A DNA stretch of 64,000 nucleotides from Sphaerospermopsis aphanizomenoides BCCUSP55 (GTDB taxonomy: Bacteria; Cyanobacteriota; Cyanobacteriia; Cyanobacteriales; Nostocaceae): the NCBI RefSeq assembly GCF_001586785.1, contig NZ_LUFH02000001.1:78273-142272 (forward strand). The letters run 5' to 3'. The translations under genes and the position numbers were made by a program. Below are positions 1 to 9,135 of this stretch, in pieces (position 1 is the first letter of the stretch; every line of letters begins with the position of its first letter). The notes beneath the pieces were generated by a model, which did no database searches, was not told where the DNA came from, and saw nothing but the letters and a program-made list of their open reading frames with translations.

Positions 1-238
1 TATGTTACATAAGAAAACGAAAATATAATTTTTTCTCAACAATCTTTATTTTCTCTTTGTATTTACTAATTACCAAAGAAAGGTAAGGGTTAGCGTCTAA
101 CAGTAATGACTTTAACTCCTCTGTTTGGCAGTCAGAAATTTCTTTTTCCTGCTTGCGTTTTCCCGTTTTCCTTTCATGTATACTTAGTTTACCTGCTACA
201 CAAAACTTGGCTAAACTTATTTAAGTTTCACCATTGAA

Positions 239-259
239 CTAGAAATGAATCATTTCTAG
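239..259. repeat. Perfect 21-bp inverted repeat
   Basis: The arms CTAGAAATGA and TCATTTCTAG are perfectly complementary around a single A. It lies in the gene-free 756 bases at the left edge. It could be an operator-like palindrome or the tip of a degraded mobile repeat. No T-tract follows, so a terminator is unlikely. Confidence 0.6.
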
Positions 260-325
260 AGGATCTGTTTCCTGCTTCTGCCAAGGTAGTCGTCTACTTC
301 TTGACCACAGGCATAAATTTGGGTT

Positions 326-475
326 TGACATACTTCCCGCCCTAAAAGTGCGGAGATTCTGGGTTCAAACAACAGTTGCAGTTTCATACTGTCTGAAACT
401 ATCTCGCCCAACAGACAATGCCCTGCCTGTTTGCACTATTGTATCGTATCAGAAAGCCGTCTCCGGACGGGGAAC
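326..475 (-). mobile_element. Relic of an IS200/IS605-type right end (omega-RNA-like), no transposase
   Basis: Read on the minus strand, this stretch carries three stem-loops: 457-470 (CCGTC/GACGG), 380-400 (AGTTTCA/TGAAACT) and an imperfect GC-rich one at 334-354. It then ends in a GGGCGGGAAGTATGTCAA-like terminus. That order and terminal sequence resemble the 3' scaffold (right end, omega-RNA) that follows tnpB genes in cyanobacterial IS605-family elements. The resemblance is from memory of the family, not from alignment. The preceding minus-strand DNA has stops in the relevant frame, so tnpB has been lost or never came along. The rest of positions 1-756 shows no coding sequence that I can support. 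Confidence 0.4.
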
Positions 476-756
476 CTCAAACCCATTTTTTCAGTAACTT
501 TAGTCAAGAATTTGGCGATTTAATCTATCTCCTTGTCACTACGACCACATAGACTTCTAATTTTACACTGAAAAAGAGTGCAAAATTTAGTGAACTACCT
601 GAAAAGGTAGCTAACCATCAGAATCAAGTTGCATCTCCCAGTAATTCATAACATAATTGCCCTCAGAAGTTAGGGCAAGAACTTTTGTCACTCAGAACTT
701 CGGTAATTGTAAATACCATAAACATCAAAGTACATTTTTCGCTAAGGTAATTTAAC

Positions 757-3700
757 GTGACTTCCCGTACAGATGAAATTCACAAACTGATTGCAGACAT
801 TGACAACTTGCTTACCAACAGTGGCAATCTGCTGTCAAAACTACTGTCTGGTCAGGGTTCTGAAGAAAGAGACGTATTACAACGAGTGCGTGACTTTCTG
901 ATTCGACTCCATGAAAATGCGGCTTCAGAAGAAATCATTCCTGACCAGTCTGAGGCACCAATATCATCTCTGTTAGCACGATATGTGGAACAAGAGAATC
1001 AGCAAGCTGCATATTCCTATCAGTCCCAACAAGAACAAAGTAACTTTATAGCTGGACAATTAAAAGATGAAATTTCTGTTTTGCTTCAACCATTACAAGC
1101 AGAATTAACAGGATTGTTGCAAGAAAGAGCTAGTCTTATCCAGGAAATTAGGCAACTAGAACAAAAGCGACTGCAAAACTATTCTTTGACACAGCAGTTA
1201 GCAAACCAAGAACAGATAATTACCGAATTTTTACAAGTGCTAGTCAGTCGTTTAGTGCCAAATTTAATTCCATATTTGACACGAAACGTGCCTAGTTCTT
1301 ATACTTTAACTACAGGTGAATATAATCAAGAAGCGGCAAATTCTTCTATTCAACCGGTGATCGAATCTGTTGCTAGTGTAGAACGGTTAGATAGTTTGGC
1401 TAAAGAGTTAGATCAACGCTTGTTATCACTTGATGGAACTGTCAATATTGTCTTTCAGGCATTAGAGCGGAATATTAACACCTATCATCAGTCCTTATCT
1501 GAAGCACTGGCAAGAATGCACATTCAGGGGATGCAAGGTGAACAGTTGATGGTCAATTTTTTAAATAATTTGACTCAGTATTTACAACAACAATCCCCTG
1601 ATGCTCCAACTTTTATTTTTGGGGTAGATGCTACAACACCAGCATCATCAACTTTATTAGCATCACAACTAGTTACTCATAGTGCTGAGGAAATAACTGC
1701 AAATATTACTGGTGACACACAAGCAAATCCCACGGAGGAGGATTTAGATTTAGTCCTGTCAGAAGTGACTCTCAATGAACCGACAACATCTGTTAATGAC
1801 ACTTTTACCTCCGCTGATGAATTACCAGCGGAAATAACTGCAAATATTACTGGTGACACACAAGCAACTCCCACGGTGGAAGATTTAGATTTAGTGTTGT
1901 CAGAACTGACCCTCAATGAACCGACAACATCTGTTAATGACACTTTTACCTCATCTGATGAATTACAAGCGGAAATAACTGCAAATATTACTGGTGACAC
2001 ACAAGCAACTCCCACAGAGGAAGATTTAGATTTAGTGCTGTCAGAACTGACTCTAAATGAACCAGCAACGTCTGTAACTGAGACTTTTACTATTCCTAGT
2101 GAACTAGAGTTAGACAGTGCTGCTGATACACAAGCAACTCCCACAGAGGAAGATTTAGATTTAGTGCTGTCAGAACTGACCCTCAATGAACCAGCACCGT
2201 CTGTGAATGAGACTTTTACTACTCTTGGTGAATTACAGTTAGACAGTGCTGATGAAGTAGACCAACTTTACGCTAGTTTGTTTGGTGGTGCAAATGCTAC
2301 CAACACCACAGATGCCATGACTTTGCCGGTGACAAATGAGGTATCTACTCCAGACAGGTCTGTTGAATCAGTATCTCCGATGGCTGGCAGTATTTCCTCA
2401 TCTCCAACTATTTTAGAGCCACAAGAGGATGATTTGTTGGTTGCTGCCAATCCTGTGAAGTCAGAAAGTTTAGATATTTCCGAGCCGAGTGAAAATCTTG
2501 ATAGTCTGATAGAAACAACAACTCAACCGTCTGAGTTATGGGGAGAATCATTGTTAGCAGAGGATAGCCAACCACAAGCAGAATTTGCCCCTCCAGTAGC
2601 GATATCTCTGCCAGATAGTAGTGATACAATCACAGTCTTGACTGACTTGTTGGTTGATGTTGGTGGTGAAGAACAAGTTTCAGAAGTTTTATCCCTAGAA
2701 GATAGTCTAGAAACGACAACAGTAGACACTCCCATATCAATACCACCTGTAGAACAGCCAAGTGCAGCGCCAGATTTACGTGCGGCGACTTATATTGCTG
2801 CTTCACCAAATGAAGATTTACTGTCTCTCGGAAATTCGGAGACTGAAGGTGTACCGGAGATTGTTCTAGATGAAGCGCAGTTGCAGCAATTGGATCAAGA
2901 TTTAGCTAATTTTGATTGGCGGGTAAATTCTGAGTCGGTAAATCAAACAAATTTAGAAACTATCCAAACTCCATTACCTGACATTCAGGAACAGGTCAAT
3001 CCTAGTTTGCTAATGGCAGAATTTCCTGGCAGTGAAACGACAGAAAATATAACCGAAAAAATCACAGAAAATATACCGGTAATTACTGCTTTTGATTTAG
3101 ATATTCCTAAATCAGAAACTGAGGCAGATTTGAGCCAAAAAACTGAAAAAAAAAAGGAAGCTACTATTTCCCAAACCGAAGTTACTGCCTCTGTTGGTGA
3201 CAACTTGAGTGATAATTTTCAGGAGACTGTTAAAGATATAAACGCAGTTTGGTATTTAGGAATTGATTTAGGTACGACTGGTATTTCTGTGGCGTTGTTG
3301 AATCGTTCGAGATTAGTTGTTTATCCGATTTATTGGTCAGCAGAAAGTCAAACAGGAGCAACTACTTTTGAGCAATCATTTCGGTTGCCAGCAGAAGTTT
3401 ATCTGCCTACGGCTGCCATTCCTCACTCAGAAACTGAAAGCAGTGAAAATATTGAACAGACAGCACCTGCGGCGGTGGCACAAAATAAAACTCGCTCTAC
3501 ACCAGCACCGCAACATAATCTTTACTCTGCCAATTTAAAGCCTTATTTACATATAGCTATTCCCTACAAAAATACTCAGCAGAAATGGGAACCAGTTTTG
3601 CAATTAAATGAATTTTCTGCGGGTCCGTTAATTTGGGTAGTGCGATCGCTCTCCAAATTACTGTTAACTCTCAAGTCGGCTCAAACAAGTACGACTCCGG

Positions 3701-5193
3701 CTTTAATTGCCAATGCGATCGGTATAGATAAACAAACTTTCTCTGCAATCATCAATAATATTGCTGGTGTTGTCTGCACTTGTCCCTCTAACTGGTCAGA
3801 ACAATATCGGTTTAATCTGCGAGAAGCCATACTCACTAGTCAACTTGTCTCCCATCCCCAAAAAATATTTTTTGTAGAAGAAGCGATCGCCACTTTACTT
3901 CCAGAACTGGATACTGTTAATTCTCCATCAGTGCAGTTGCATGACAATCAAGGTTTACATCCTCTTAAAACTAGTGATAATCCACTTTTCGGTCATACCC
4001 TCACACTGAATATTGGTGCAACATCCACAGAAATGGCACTGGTTGATTTACCGACCAACTTGAGCCAATTAACATACAGAGATTTTATGCTCCATAGTTT
4101 TGCCTATGGTGGTAAGGCTATTGAGCAGGATATTATCTGTCAGTTACTATTGCCACCAAAGTCTCATCAACCTCGTGGTGCAGCACCGTCTGATAGTAAC
4201 ACCTCTGCTAGTAATCCTTGGCATTGGCAACCTTCAATTCCCGGTTTAGACCAGATGCAATGGTCTAGTTTTAGTTTGCAAGGGTTAGAATTACCACGAG
4301 TAGCTGAACCAGATGTTCCTGCTCGCATCCGCTTCCAGCAAAGATTAGAAAGTTCTTTGTTAGGACAAGCTTTATTAGATGCTGCCGTGGCTTTAAAGTT
4401 GATTTTGCAACACCAAGAATCTTTTACCCTAAAATTAGCTGATCAATTTTGGGTATTGCAACGAAGAGACTTAGAAAGTCAAGTATTTGTCCCTTATGTG
4501 CGTCGTCTCAACCGCGAACTCAATAAATTATTAGTAGCTCGTGGTGTCCCCACAGAAGCTATTAACCAAGCAATTCTTTCTGGTGGAGTTGCTGGTATTG
4601 GTACAGTGAACCGTTGGTTACGCCAAAAATTACCCAATGCCAAAATTATTCAAGATTTATATCTGGGTGAAAATGGCACTCCTAATTGTAGTCGAGTAGC
4701 TTATGGTTTGGCGATGTTACCTCTGCATCCCCAAGTTTTAGAAATACCTAGACAACAGTATACAGATTATTTCCTGTTTCATGAATTGCTCAAAGTTGTA
4801 CCAGAACGTTCTGTCTCTTTTGGCGAAGTTCTGCAATTATTTGAGAGTCGGGGTATCAATACACGCCAATGTCAACAACGACTACTGGCGTTTTTGGAAG
4901 GGGAACTACCAGCAGGTTTGATTCCTTCTGTGCTTTCGGAAATGTTCCCTGAACAAGATGGAAATCCAACACCTGTAATTTCTTTGTGGTTAGCAAAAAA
5001 TTCCCATGAAAATCCAGATTATCAAGCGATCGCATCTGCACCACTGTTTGAAAAACAAGGTAATCTCTCCTATCGTCCCAATTCTCAACAACTACTGGTG
5101 CTGCGTCGCTACTTAGATGCGGTCAAAGCCAGTTCTCTGCAATCCCTAGAAGAACCTTATACGGTTAATTTTGCCTTGGCAATTAATCCATGA
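757..5193 (+). CDS. Very large Hsp70-like ATPase with N-terminal coiled coil and internal repeats
   Basis: A 1478-aa protein. I use the GTG start at 757. Residues about 60-260 are Gln/Leu-rich and predicted coiled coil. Residues about 310-500 hold four copies of an acidic 43-47-aa repeat containing EEDLDLVLSELTLNEP; in DNA the spacings are 141, 141 and 129 bp (1690-2260). A low-complexity acidic linker runs to about 830. The C-terminal half is an actin/Hsp70-type nucleotide-binding fold: phosphate-1 GIDLGTTG at 835-842, phosphate-2 TLNIGATSTE near 1085, and the adenosine-type motif SGGVAGIG near 1275. There is no recognisable Hsp70 peptide-binding domain or lid; a 150-aa helical tail ends the protein. 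Orthodox DnaK is about 640 aa, so this is a specialised relative. The substrate is unknown. A scaffold or cell-surface-associated chaperone role would be inference only. Confidence 0.85.
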   Translation: MTSRTDEIHKLIADIDNLLTNSGNLLSKLLSGQGSEERDVLQRVRDFLIRLHENAASEEIIPDQSEAPISSLLARYVEQENQQAAYSYQSQQEQSNFIAGQLKDEISVLLQPLQAELTGLLQERASLIQEIRQLEQKRLQNYSLTQQLANQEQIITEFLQVLVSRLVPNLIPYLTRNVPSSYTLTTGEYNQEAANSSIQPVIESVASVERLDSLAKELDQRLLSLDGTVNIVFQALERNINTYHQSLSEALARMHIQGMQGEQLMVNFLNNLTQYLQQQSPDAPTFIFGVDATTPASSTLLASQLVTHSAEEITANITGDTQANPTEEDLDLVLSEVTLNEPTTSVNDTFTSADELPAEITANITGDTQATPTVEDLDLVLSELTLNEPTTSVNDTFTSSDELQAEITANITGDTQATPTEEDLDLVLSELTLNEPATSVTETFTIPSELELDSAADTQATPTEEDLDLVLSELTLNEPAPSVNETFTTLGELQLDSADEVDQLYASLFGGANATNTTDAMTLPVTNEVSTPDRSVESVSPMAGSISSSPTILEPQEDDLLVAANPVKSESLDISEPSENLDSLIETTTQPSELWGESLLAEDSQPQAEFAPPVAISLPDSSDTITVLTDLLVDVGGEEQVSEVLSLEDSLETTTVDTPISIPPVEQPSAAPDLRAATYIAASPNEDLLSLGNSETEGVPEIVLDEAQLQQLDQDLANFDWRVNSESVNQTNLETIQTPLPDIQEQVNPSLLMAEFPGSETTENITEKITENIPVITAFDLDIPKSETEADLSQKTEKKKEATISQTEVTASVGDNLSDNFQETVKDINAVWYLGIDLGTTGISVALLNRSRLVVYPIYWSAESQTGATTFEQSFRLPAEVYLPTAAIPHSETESSENIEQTAPAAVAQNKTRSTPAPQHNLYSANLKPYLHIAIPYKNTQQKWEPVLQLNEFSAGPLIWVVRSLSKLLLTLKSAQTSTTPALIANAIGIDKQTFSAIINNIAGVVCTCPSNWSEQYRFNLREAILTSQLVSHPQKIFFVEEAIATLLPELDTVNSPSVQLHDNQGLHPLKTSDNPLFGHTLTLNIGATSTEMALVDLPTNLSQLTYRDFMLHSFAYGGKAIEQDIICQLLLPPKSHQPRGAAPSDSNTSASNPWHWQPSIPGLDQMQWSSFSLQGLELPRVAEPDVPARIRFQQRLESSLLGQALLDAAVALKLILQHQESFTLKLADQFWVLQRRDLESQVFVPYVRRLNRELNKLLVARGVPTEAINQAILSGGVAGIGTVNRWLRQKLPNAKIIQDLYLGENGTPNCSRVAYGLAMLPLHPQVLEIPRQQYTDYFLFHELLKVVPERSVSFGEVLQLFESRGINTRQCQQRLLAFLEGELPAGLIPSVLSEMFPEQDGNPTPVISLWLAKNSHENPDYQAIASAPLFEKQGNLSYRPNSQQLLVLRRYLDAVKASSLQSLEEPYTVNFALAINP
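1690..2260 (+). repeat. Intragenic direct repeats, 141/141/129 bp spacing
   Basis: The phrase GAAATAACTGCAAATATTAC recurs at 1690, 1831 and 1972 (exactly 141 bp = 47 codons apart). A fourth unit, resuming at the ACACAAGCAACTCCC phrase near 2127, has lost the AEITANITG segment. Frame is preserved throughout. High DNA identity points to recent expansion and likely length variation between strains. Confidence 0.85.
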
Positions 5194-5273
5194 TCATTAA
5201 TGTTTTCAAAAAACATCTTCCTAAAGAAGGATATCCACAACGATTACCGAAAATTTACGCAGAATTTAACTAA
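5190..5273 (+). CDS. Candidate 27-aa micropeptide overlapping the Hsp70-like stop codon
   Basis: The ATG at 5190 overlaps the TGA of the upstream gene as ATGA, the classic arrangement for coupled translation. The reading frame runs 27 codons to TAA at 5271. The peptide is basic with several prolines (it begins MIINVFKKHLPKEG). A terminator-like hairpin follows 13 bases later. I do not recognise the peptide. ATGA overlaps arise by chance, so this is a candidate only. Confidence 0.25.
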   Translation: MIINVFKKHLPKEGYPQRLPKIYAEFN

Positions 5274-5285
5274 AACTTCATAAAT

Positions 5286-5334
5286 AATGCCCACTTGCGA
5301 GTAAAAACTTTATCCACTCTTGAGTGGGCATTTA
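5286..5334 (+). terminator. Terminator-like stem-loop after the Hsp70-like gene
   Basis: The arms AATGCCCACT (5286-5295) and AGTGGGCATT (5323-5332) are perfect complements around a 27-base loop, followed by TATTATTTCATATTTCTTTTTT. This fits a Rho-independent terminator for the large upstream gene. The rest of the 5194-5530 gap holds two possible 27-codon ORFs. Confidence 0.6.
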
Positions 5335-5444
5335 TTATTTCATATTTCTTTTTTAATTACTTTGTGAAAAAAACATCAAAAATTTAAAATCACCTTCCTG
5401 ATTACAAAGATTGTATGAACTTCCATTATTTTTCTTGGTGGAGT

Positions 5445-5528
5445 ATGAAAAATTACCTACAATCTAAATTAAGTGCAGTAAAGTTTACTCTAGTTCGTAA
5501 AATTCCAGGTGTAAAAAATAAACGCTAA
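5445..5528 (+). CDS. Candidate 27-aa basic leader peptide before the sugar transferase
   Basis: An ATG at 5445 is preceded by GGTGGAG (close to the start codon) and opens 27 codons ending TAA at 5526. The next gene starts 2 bases later. The peptide is rich in Lys/Arg (ends in PGVKNKR) and has no membrane segment. The tight spacing suggests translational coupling or a leader role. I do not recognise it, and the Shine-Dalgarno spacing is short, so it may be fortuitous. Confidence 0.25.
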   Translation: MKNYLQSKLSAVKFTLVRKIPGVKNKR

Positions 5529-5530
5529 TT

Positions 5531-6238
5531 ATGTCACTTTCTATCTCTAGAACTAGAACTCAAAATTATAGTGCGTCTAAATTAGGTGTTTTGAATAATC
5601 TCACTCTGGTTGACTTGTCACCAAAGTCATCACACCCATCAACTATTAGCACTACCAAAAGACTAATTGATATTCTCGGAGCCATTGCTGGTTTAATAAT
5701 TACATCTCTAGTAGCAGTTCCCATAGCAATTGCTACCTGCATTTTTGATCCAGGTCCCATATTGTATTCTCAACTTCGTTGTGGTCTGAATGGACGCACC
5801 TTTCGGATCTGGAAATTCCGTTCTATGGTGGTGAATGCAGATAAACTCAAATCTCTAGTCAAAAACCAAGCTAAAGGTAACATTTTTAAATCTACTAATG
5901 ATCCTCGCATTACTCCTTTAGGTAGGTTCTTACGACGCACTAGCTTAGATGAACTACCCCAATTTTGGAATGTTTTCATGGGAGACATGAGTATAGTTGG
6001 TACTCGCCCCCCTACTCCTGATGAAGTCATAAACTATACTGCACATCACTGGGAAAGGTTACGAGTCAAACCAGGTATTACTGGAGAATGGCAAACTCAT
6101 GGACGTTCAACTATTACAGACTTTGAAACTATAGTCCGTATGGATTTAGACTATCAGCGTAAATGGTCTATTGGTTATGATTTGATGTTAATTTTTAAAA
6201 CCATTTGGGTAGTATTACACAGAAAAGGTGCTTATTAG
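5531..6238 (+). CDS. Bacterial sugar transferase (undecaprenyl-phosphate hexose-1-P transferase type)
   Basis: A 235-aa protein of the PF02397 family, the monotopic phosphoglycosyl transferases that load the first sugar phosphate onto undecaprenyl phosphate in exopolysaccharide assembly. Visible signature: KRLIDILGA, a hydrophobic re-entrant helix at about 50-75, DPGPILYSQLRCG, the WKFRSM motif, DPRITPLGRFLRR(T)SLDELPQ with the catalytic Asp-Glu pair, MSIVGTRPP, and the RVKPGITGEWQ block. Only the catalytic part is present; the multi-TM N-terminal half of WbaP/WcaJ is absent, so it is a short-form enzyme. It sits alone, not in an exopolysaccharide cluster within this window. Its TAG stop is the first base triplet of an AGGTGAC tandem tract. 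The acceptor polysaccharide (sheath, heterocyst envelope or capsule) cannot be told from sequence. Confidence 0.85.
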   Translation: MSLSISRTRTQNYSASKLGVLNNLTLVDLSPKSSHPSTISTTKRLIDILGAIAGLIITSLVAVPIAIATCIFDPGPILYSQLRCGLNGRTFRIWKFRSMVVNADKLKSLVKNQAKGNIFKSTNDPRITPLGRFLRRTSLDELPQFWNVFMGDMSIVGTRPPTPDEVINYTAHHWERLRVKPGITGEWQTHGRSTITDFETIVRMDLDYQRKWSIGYDLMLIFKTIWVVLHRKGAY

Positions 6239-6278
6239 GTGACAGGTGACAGTAAAGAGACTGGTGATTGATAAATGA

Positions 6279-7112
6279 TTAACCTTTAACACCACTACCT
6301 GTATCTGTGGGAACAATAAACCTTTGTAAAAATAGAAATAATAGCAAAACTGGAGTAATAGAAATTACTGAACCAGCTGCTACTAATCGCCAATCTAGGG
6401 AAAATGTACCAGCTAATTTAGCAACTCCCAAGGGTAAAGTATATAAACTCTCATCTTGGATGACAATTAAAGGCCATAAAAAGTCACTCCAAGCACCAAT
6501 AAATACAAAAATCGCCAGAGTTATCAATGCTGGCCGAATAGCTGGCAACATCACAAACCACCACAATCCTAACTCAGAACTGCCATCCATGCGGGCAGCT
6601 TCTTCTATTTCTTTTGGTACTCCCATAAAAGCTTGTCTTAATAAAAAAATGCCAAAAGCAGAAGCTAAACTGGGAAAAATCATCCCTAAATAACTATTTG
6701 TTAACTTTAACTGCACGGTCAAAATATATAAAGGAATCATCACGATTTGGAAGGGAATCATAATCGTGGAAACAATGGCAATAAAAATTCCGTTGCGTCC
6801 TACAAATGATAATCTTGCTAAGGGATAAGCAGCTAAAGCACAAAAAAGCAGGTTAAATATGACAGTTAATACGGACACCACAATACTGTTATATAAATAT
6901 TGTCCAAAAGGTAAAGATTGCCAAACGCGAGTGAAGTTATCTAAATTCGGTTGCAGAGGCCATAACTGCGGTGGAGACTGTAAAAGATTTTCTGTAGGTG
7001 ATTTTAAGGATGTACTAATGAGCCAGAATAAAGGAAACAGGGTTAGGAGTGCGATCGCTCCCAATAATCCGAATATGATGAAGATTTGCAGTTGTGATTT
7101 TTTGATATTCAT
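6279..7112 (-). CDS. Carbohydrate ABC transporter permease, MalG type
   Basis: A 277-aa inner-membrane protein with six hydrophobic segments. The cytoplasmic EAA loop is clear near residues 170-190 (EEAARMDGSSELGLWWFVMLP); it docks the ATPase. This is the signature of the MalG/UgpE permease subfamily of sugar importers (CUT1). A cytoplasmic start MNIKKSQLQ precedes TM1. The partner MalF-type permease, binding protein and ATPase are not next to it, so it is an orphan here, which is common in cyanobacteria where one ATPase serves several importers. The sugar is unknown; glucosylglycerol, sucrose or trehalose would all be possible. Confidence 0.85.
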   Translation of the reverse strand: MNIKKSQLQIFIIFGLLGAIALLTLFPLFWLISTSLKSPTENLLQSPPQLWPLQPNLDNFTRVWQSLPFGQYLYNSIVVSVLTVIFNLLFCALAAYPLARLSFVGRNGIFIAIVSTIMIPFQIVMIPLYILTVQLKLTNSYLGMIFPSLASAFGIFLLRQAFMGVPKEIEEAARMDGSSELGLWWFVMLPAIRPALITLAIFVFIGAWSDFLWPLIVIQDESLYTLPLGVAKLAGTFSLDWRLVAAGSVISITPVLLLFLFLQRFIVPTDTGSGVKG

Positions 7113-7288
7113 ATTTTTTTCTCACGTAAAAATGCAAAGTAATACTAATTATCTGTGATCCTGCTCTTGATATTTATTAAACATTTACAGCATATTGCAG
7201 ATCAATAAGGTATTTTTATGACAAAGCCTTGCACCAAAAGGTTTTTACTGCTGACTGCTGACTGTGGAATGCTTACCTTTTTTTTGGT

Positions 7289-7447
7289 AATCCTTTTTTT
7301 GGTAAGTACCTAAGCAAAATTAATTGTACATATTGATTGAAAACAAAAATGTCTGTATTCCTTACCTATTCCCTATTCCCTCTTCCCTATTCCCTCTCCT
7401 AACTATAAAATTTATTTTGCACGACTACTTAATCCTTTTTTTGGTAA
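7289..7447 (+). repeat. 17-bp direct repeat, 142 bp apart, straddling a gene start
   Basis: AATCCTTTTTTTGGTAA occurs at 7289-7305 and again at 7431-7447. A CTTACC/GGTAAG inverted pair surrounds the first copy (7272-7306). The second copy lies inside the hydrophobic signal sequence of the downstream metallophosphoesterase. Short TTCCCTATTCCC tracts lie between them. Confidence 0.7.
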
Positions 7448-9135
7448 TATGTCTGACGGTAGTAAGCGTGAGTTCTTTGGGACAAGCAACTATGATATCA
7501 CCACCGCAACTTCTAACAGACCCATTTTTGCAACTACCAACAGAAACTTCTGTGCGAGTAGTTTGGTTTACTGAGTTTGCAGGTGATCAACATTTAGTTG
7601 TTTACGGTGATAAACTTGATCACAGTTCAATTGCACAAACTAGAAAACTCAGCCGTACCAGAGAAGACCAAGAATCAAGAATAGCAAATCAAACTGAAAC
7701 CGGGCAAATTTATCAACAACCTGTAAAACGGGAAATTTGGCGACATGAAGCCGAAGTTACAGGTTTAACTCCTAATTTGCGAATTCCATATTATGTCACT
7801 AGTATCACAGAAGATGGTGAAAAGGTTAGGAGTGAAGTGTTTACTCTTGCACCTTCTCCAAAACCAGGGACATCTTTAAAAATTCTCCTCACATCAGATC
7901 ATCAATTAAAACCGATGACAGCTGCAAATCTGCAAAAAGTGGTGGAAACTGTTGGGAGAATTGATGGGGTATGGTTTGCAGGAGATTTAGTCAATATTCC
8001 AGACCGCGCTTCCGAATGGTTTGATGATAATCGCGGAAATGCTTTTTTTCCTAATTTGCAAGGTCGTGCTAATTATCAAATGGAAGATAATGGCGTAAAA
8101 TTCACTTACACAGGTGGTAAAATTCTTCAAAATGCCCCTATGTTTACTTGCATTGGTAATCATGAAGTCATGGGAAGATATGGCAGAACAGAAAGTTTAG
8201 ATGATGAATTTAATGATACTTTTCCCCGTGAAGTTGCTAAAACAATGTATGGGGAAACATCTTTAACAGATAATGCTTTTAATACTATAACTTACGAAGA
8301 AATTTTTACTTTACCCGAAACTCAAGCAGGTGGAAAAACCTATTATGCAGTTACTTTTAGTGATGTCCGCTTGGTAGTTTTGTATATTACCAATATGTGG
8401 CGACATCCAAAATTAGAATTAGATAAAAAAGGTAGATATATAGAACCAGAAAAAGATTTTTACAATCTTGAAAATTGGGGTTATGGACAGTTAATTTATG
8501 AACCTGTTTTTCAAGGTAGTCAACAATATAATTGGCTTCAGCAAGAATTAAACAGTCCTGAATTTCAACAGGCAAAATATAAAGTTGTCATGTTTCATCA
8601 TCCCCCCCATACATTGGGTGATAATATTGTTCCAGCTTACACTAATCCTGTACAGAATATTGAAAGGGATCAAGCTGGAAATATCAAAGCTGTTCGTTAT
8701 GAATATCCCAAAAATGCAGATTATATTATTCGTGATGTGATTCCTTTATTGGAGGCGGCTAAAGTCCAGTTAGTATTTTATGGACATTCCCATTTATGGA
8801 ATCGTTTTGTTAGTGACAGAGGAATGCACTTTTTAGAAACTTCTAATGTTGGTAATTCTTACGGTGCAGCTTGGGGTGAAAGAAAGCGAGAAGTACCAGC
8901 AAACTATCAAGAAGATTATACAGCCATTGGTGATCCTAACGGTTTAGAACCAGTGATACCAACTATTTCGCCCTTGTTAGGAGAAGATGGCCAGCCAATG
9001 CCTTATATTGCAAGTAATGAAATTACAGTTTTTAGCATTTTTGACACGGGAATAGGTACTATTAGCAGTTATCGCTTTGATACTAGAAAACCTGATTCTG
9101 AAGTTGTTAAATTTGATGAGTTTAAGTTGAAATAG
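7417..9135 (+). CDS. Secreted purple-acid-phosphatase-like metallophosphoesterase
   Basis: The frame is open from 7324, but its first 30 codons are repeat-like DNA (TTCCCTATTCCC tracts), so I place the start at the TTG at 7417. It gives a signal peptide with a hydrophobic core YLILFLVICLTVV and a SLGQA cleavage region. An ATG at 7492 is another possibility. The mature part starts with a fibronectin-III-like purple acid phosphatase N domain (PQLLTDPFLQLPTETSVRVVWFTE). A calcineurin-like fold follows: GDLVN for the first metal pair, GNHEVMG for the Asn-His, FHHPPH and the late GHSHLW motif. These residues bind a di-metal centre that hydrolyses phosphomonoesters or diesters outside the cell. The canonical first DxH appears replaced by SDHQ, so the metal set may be unusual. 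It is probably involved in phosphorus scavenging; regulation is not evident. Confidence 0.75.
   Translation: MHDYLILFLVICLTVVSVSSLGQATMISPPQLLTDPFLQLPTETSVRVVWFTEFAGDQHLVVYGDKLDHSSIAQTRKLSRTREDQESRIANQTETGQIYQQPVKREIWRHEAEVTGLTPNLRIPYYVTSITEDGEKVRSEVFTLAPSPKPGTSLKILLTSDHQLKPMTAANLQKVVETVGRIDGVWFAGDLVNIPDRASEWFDDNRGNAFFPNLQGRANYQMEDNGVKFTYTGGKILQNAPMFTCIGNHEVMGRYGRTESLDDEFNDTFPREVAKTMYGETSLTDNAFNTITYEEIFTLPETQAGGKTYYAVTFSDVRLVVLYITNMWRHPKLELDKKGRYIEPEKDFYNLENWGYGQLIYEPVFQGSQQYNWLQQELNSPEFQQAKYKVVMFHHPPHTLGDNIVPAYTNPVQNIERDQAGNIKAVRYEYPKNADYIIRDVIPLLEAAKVQLVFYGHSHLWNRFVSDRGMHFLETSNVGNSYGAAWGERKREVPANYQEDYTAIGDPNGLEPVIPTISPLLGEDGQPMPYIASNEITVFSIFDTGIGTISSYRFDTRKPDSEVVKFDEFKLK

Noticed and set aside
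1677..2186. 169-aa antisense open frame over the Hsp70-like repeats
   Set aside because: It is the mirror of the repeat codons, with the same periodicity and no ribosome site.
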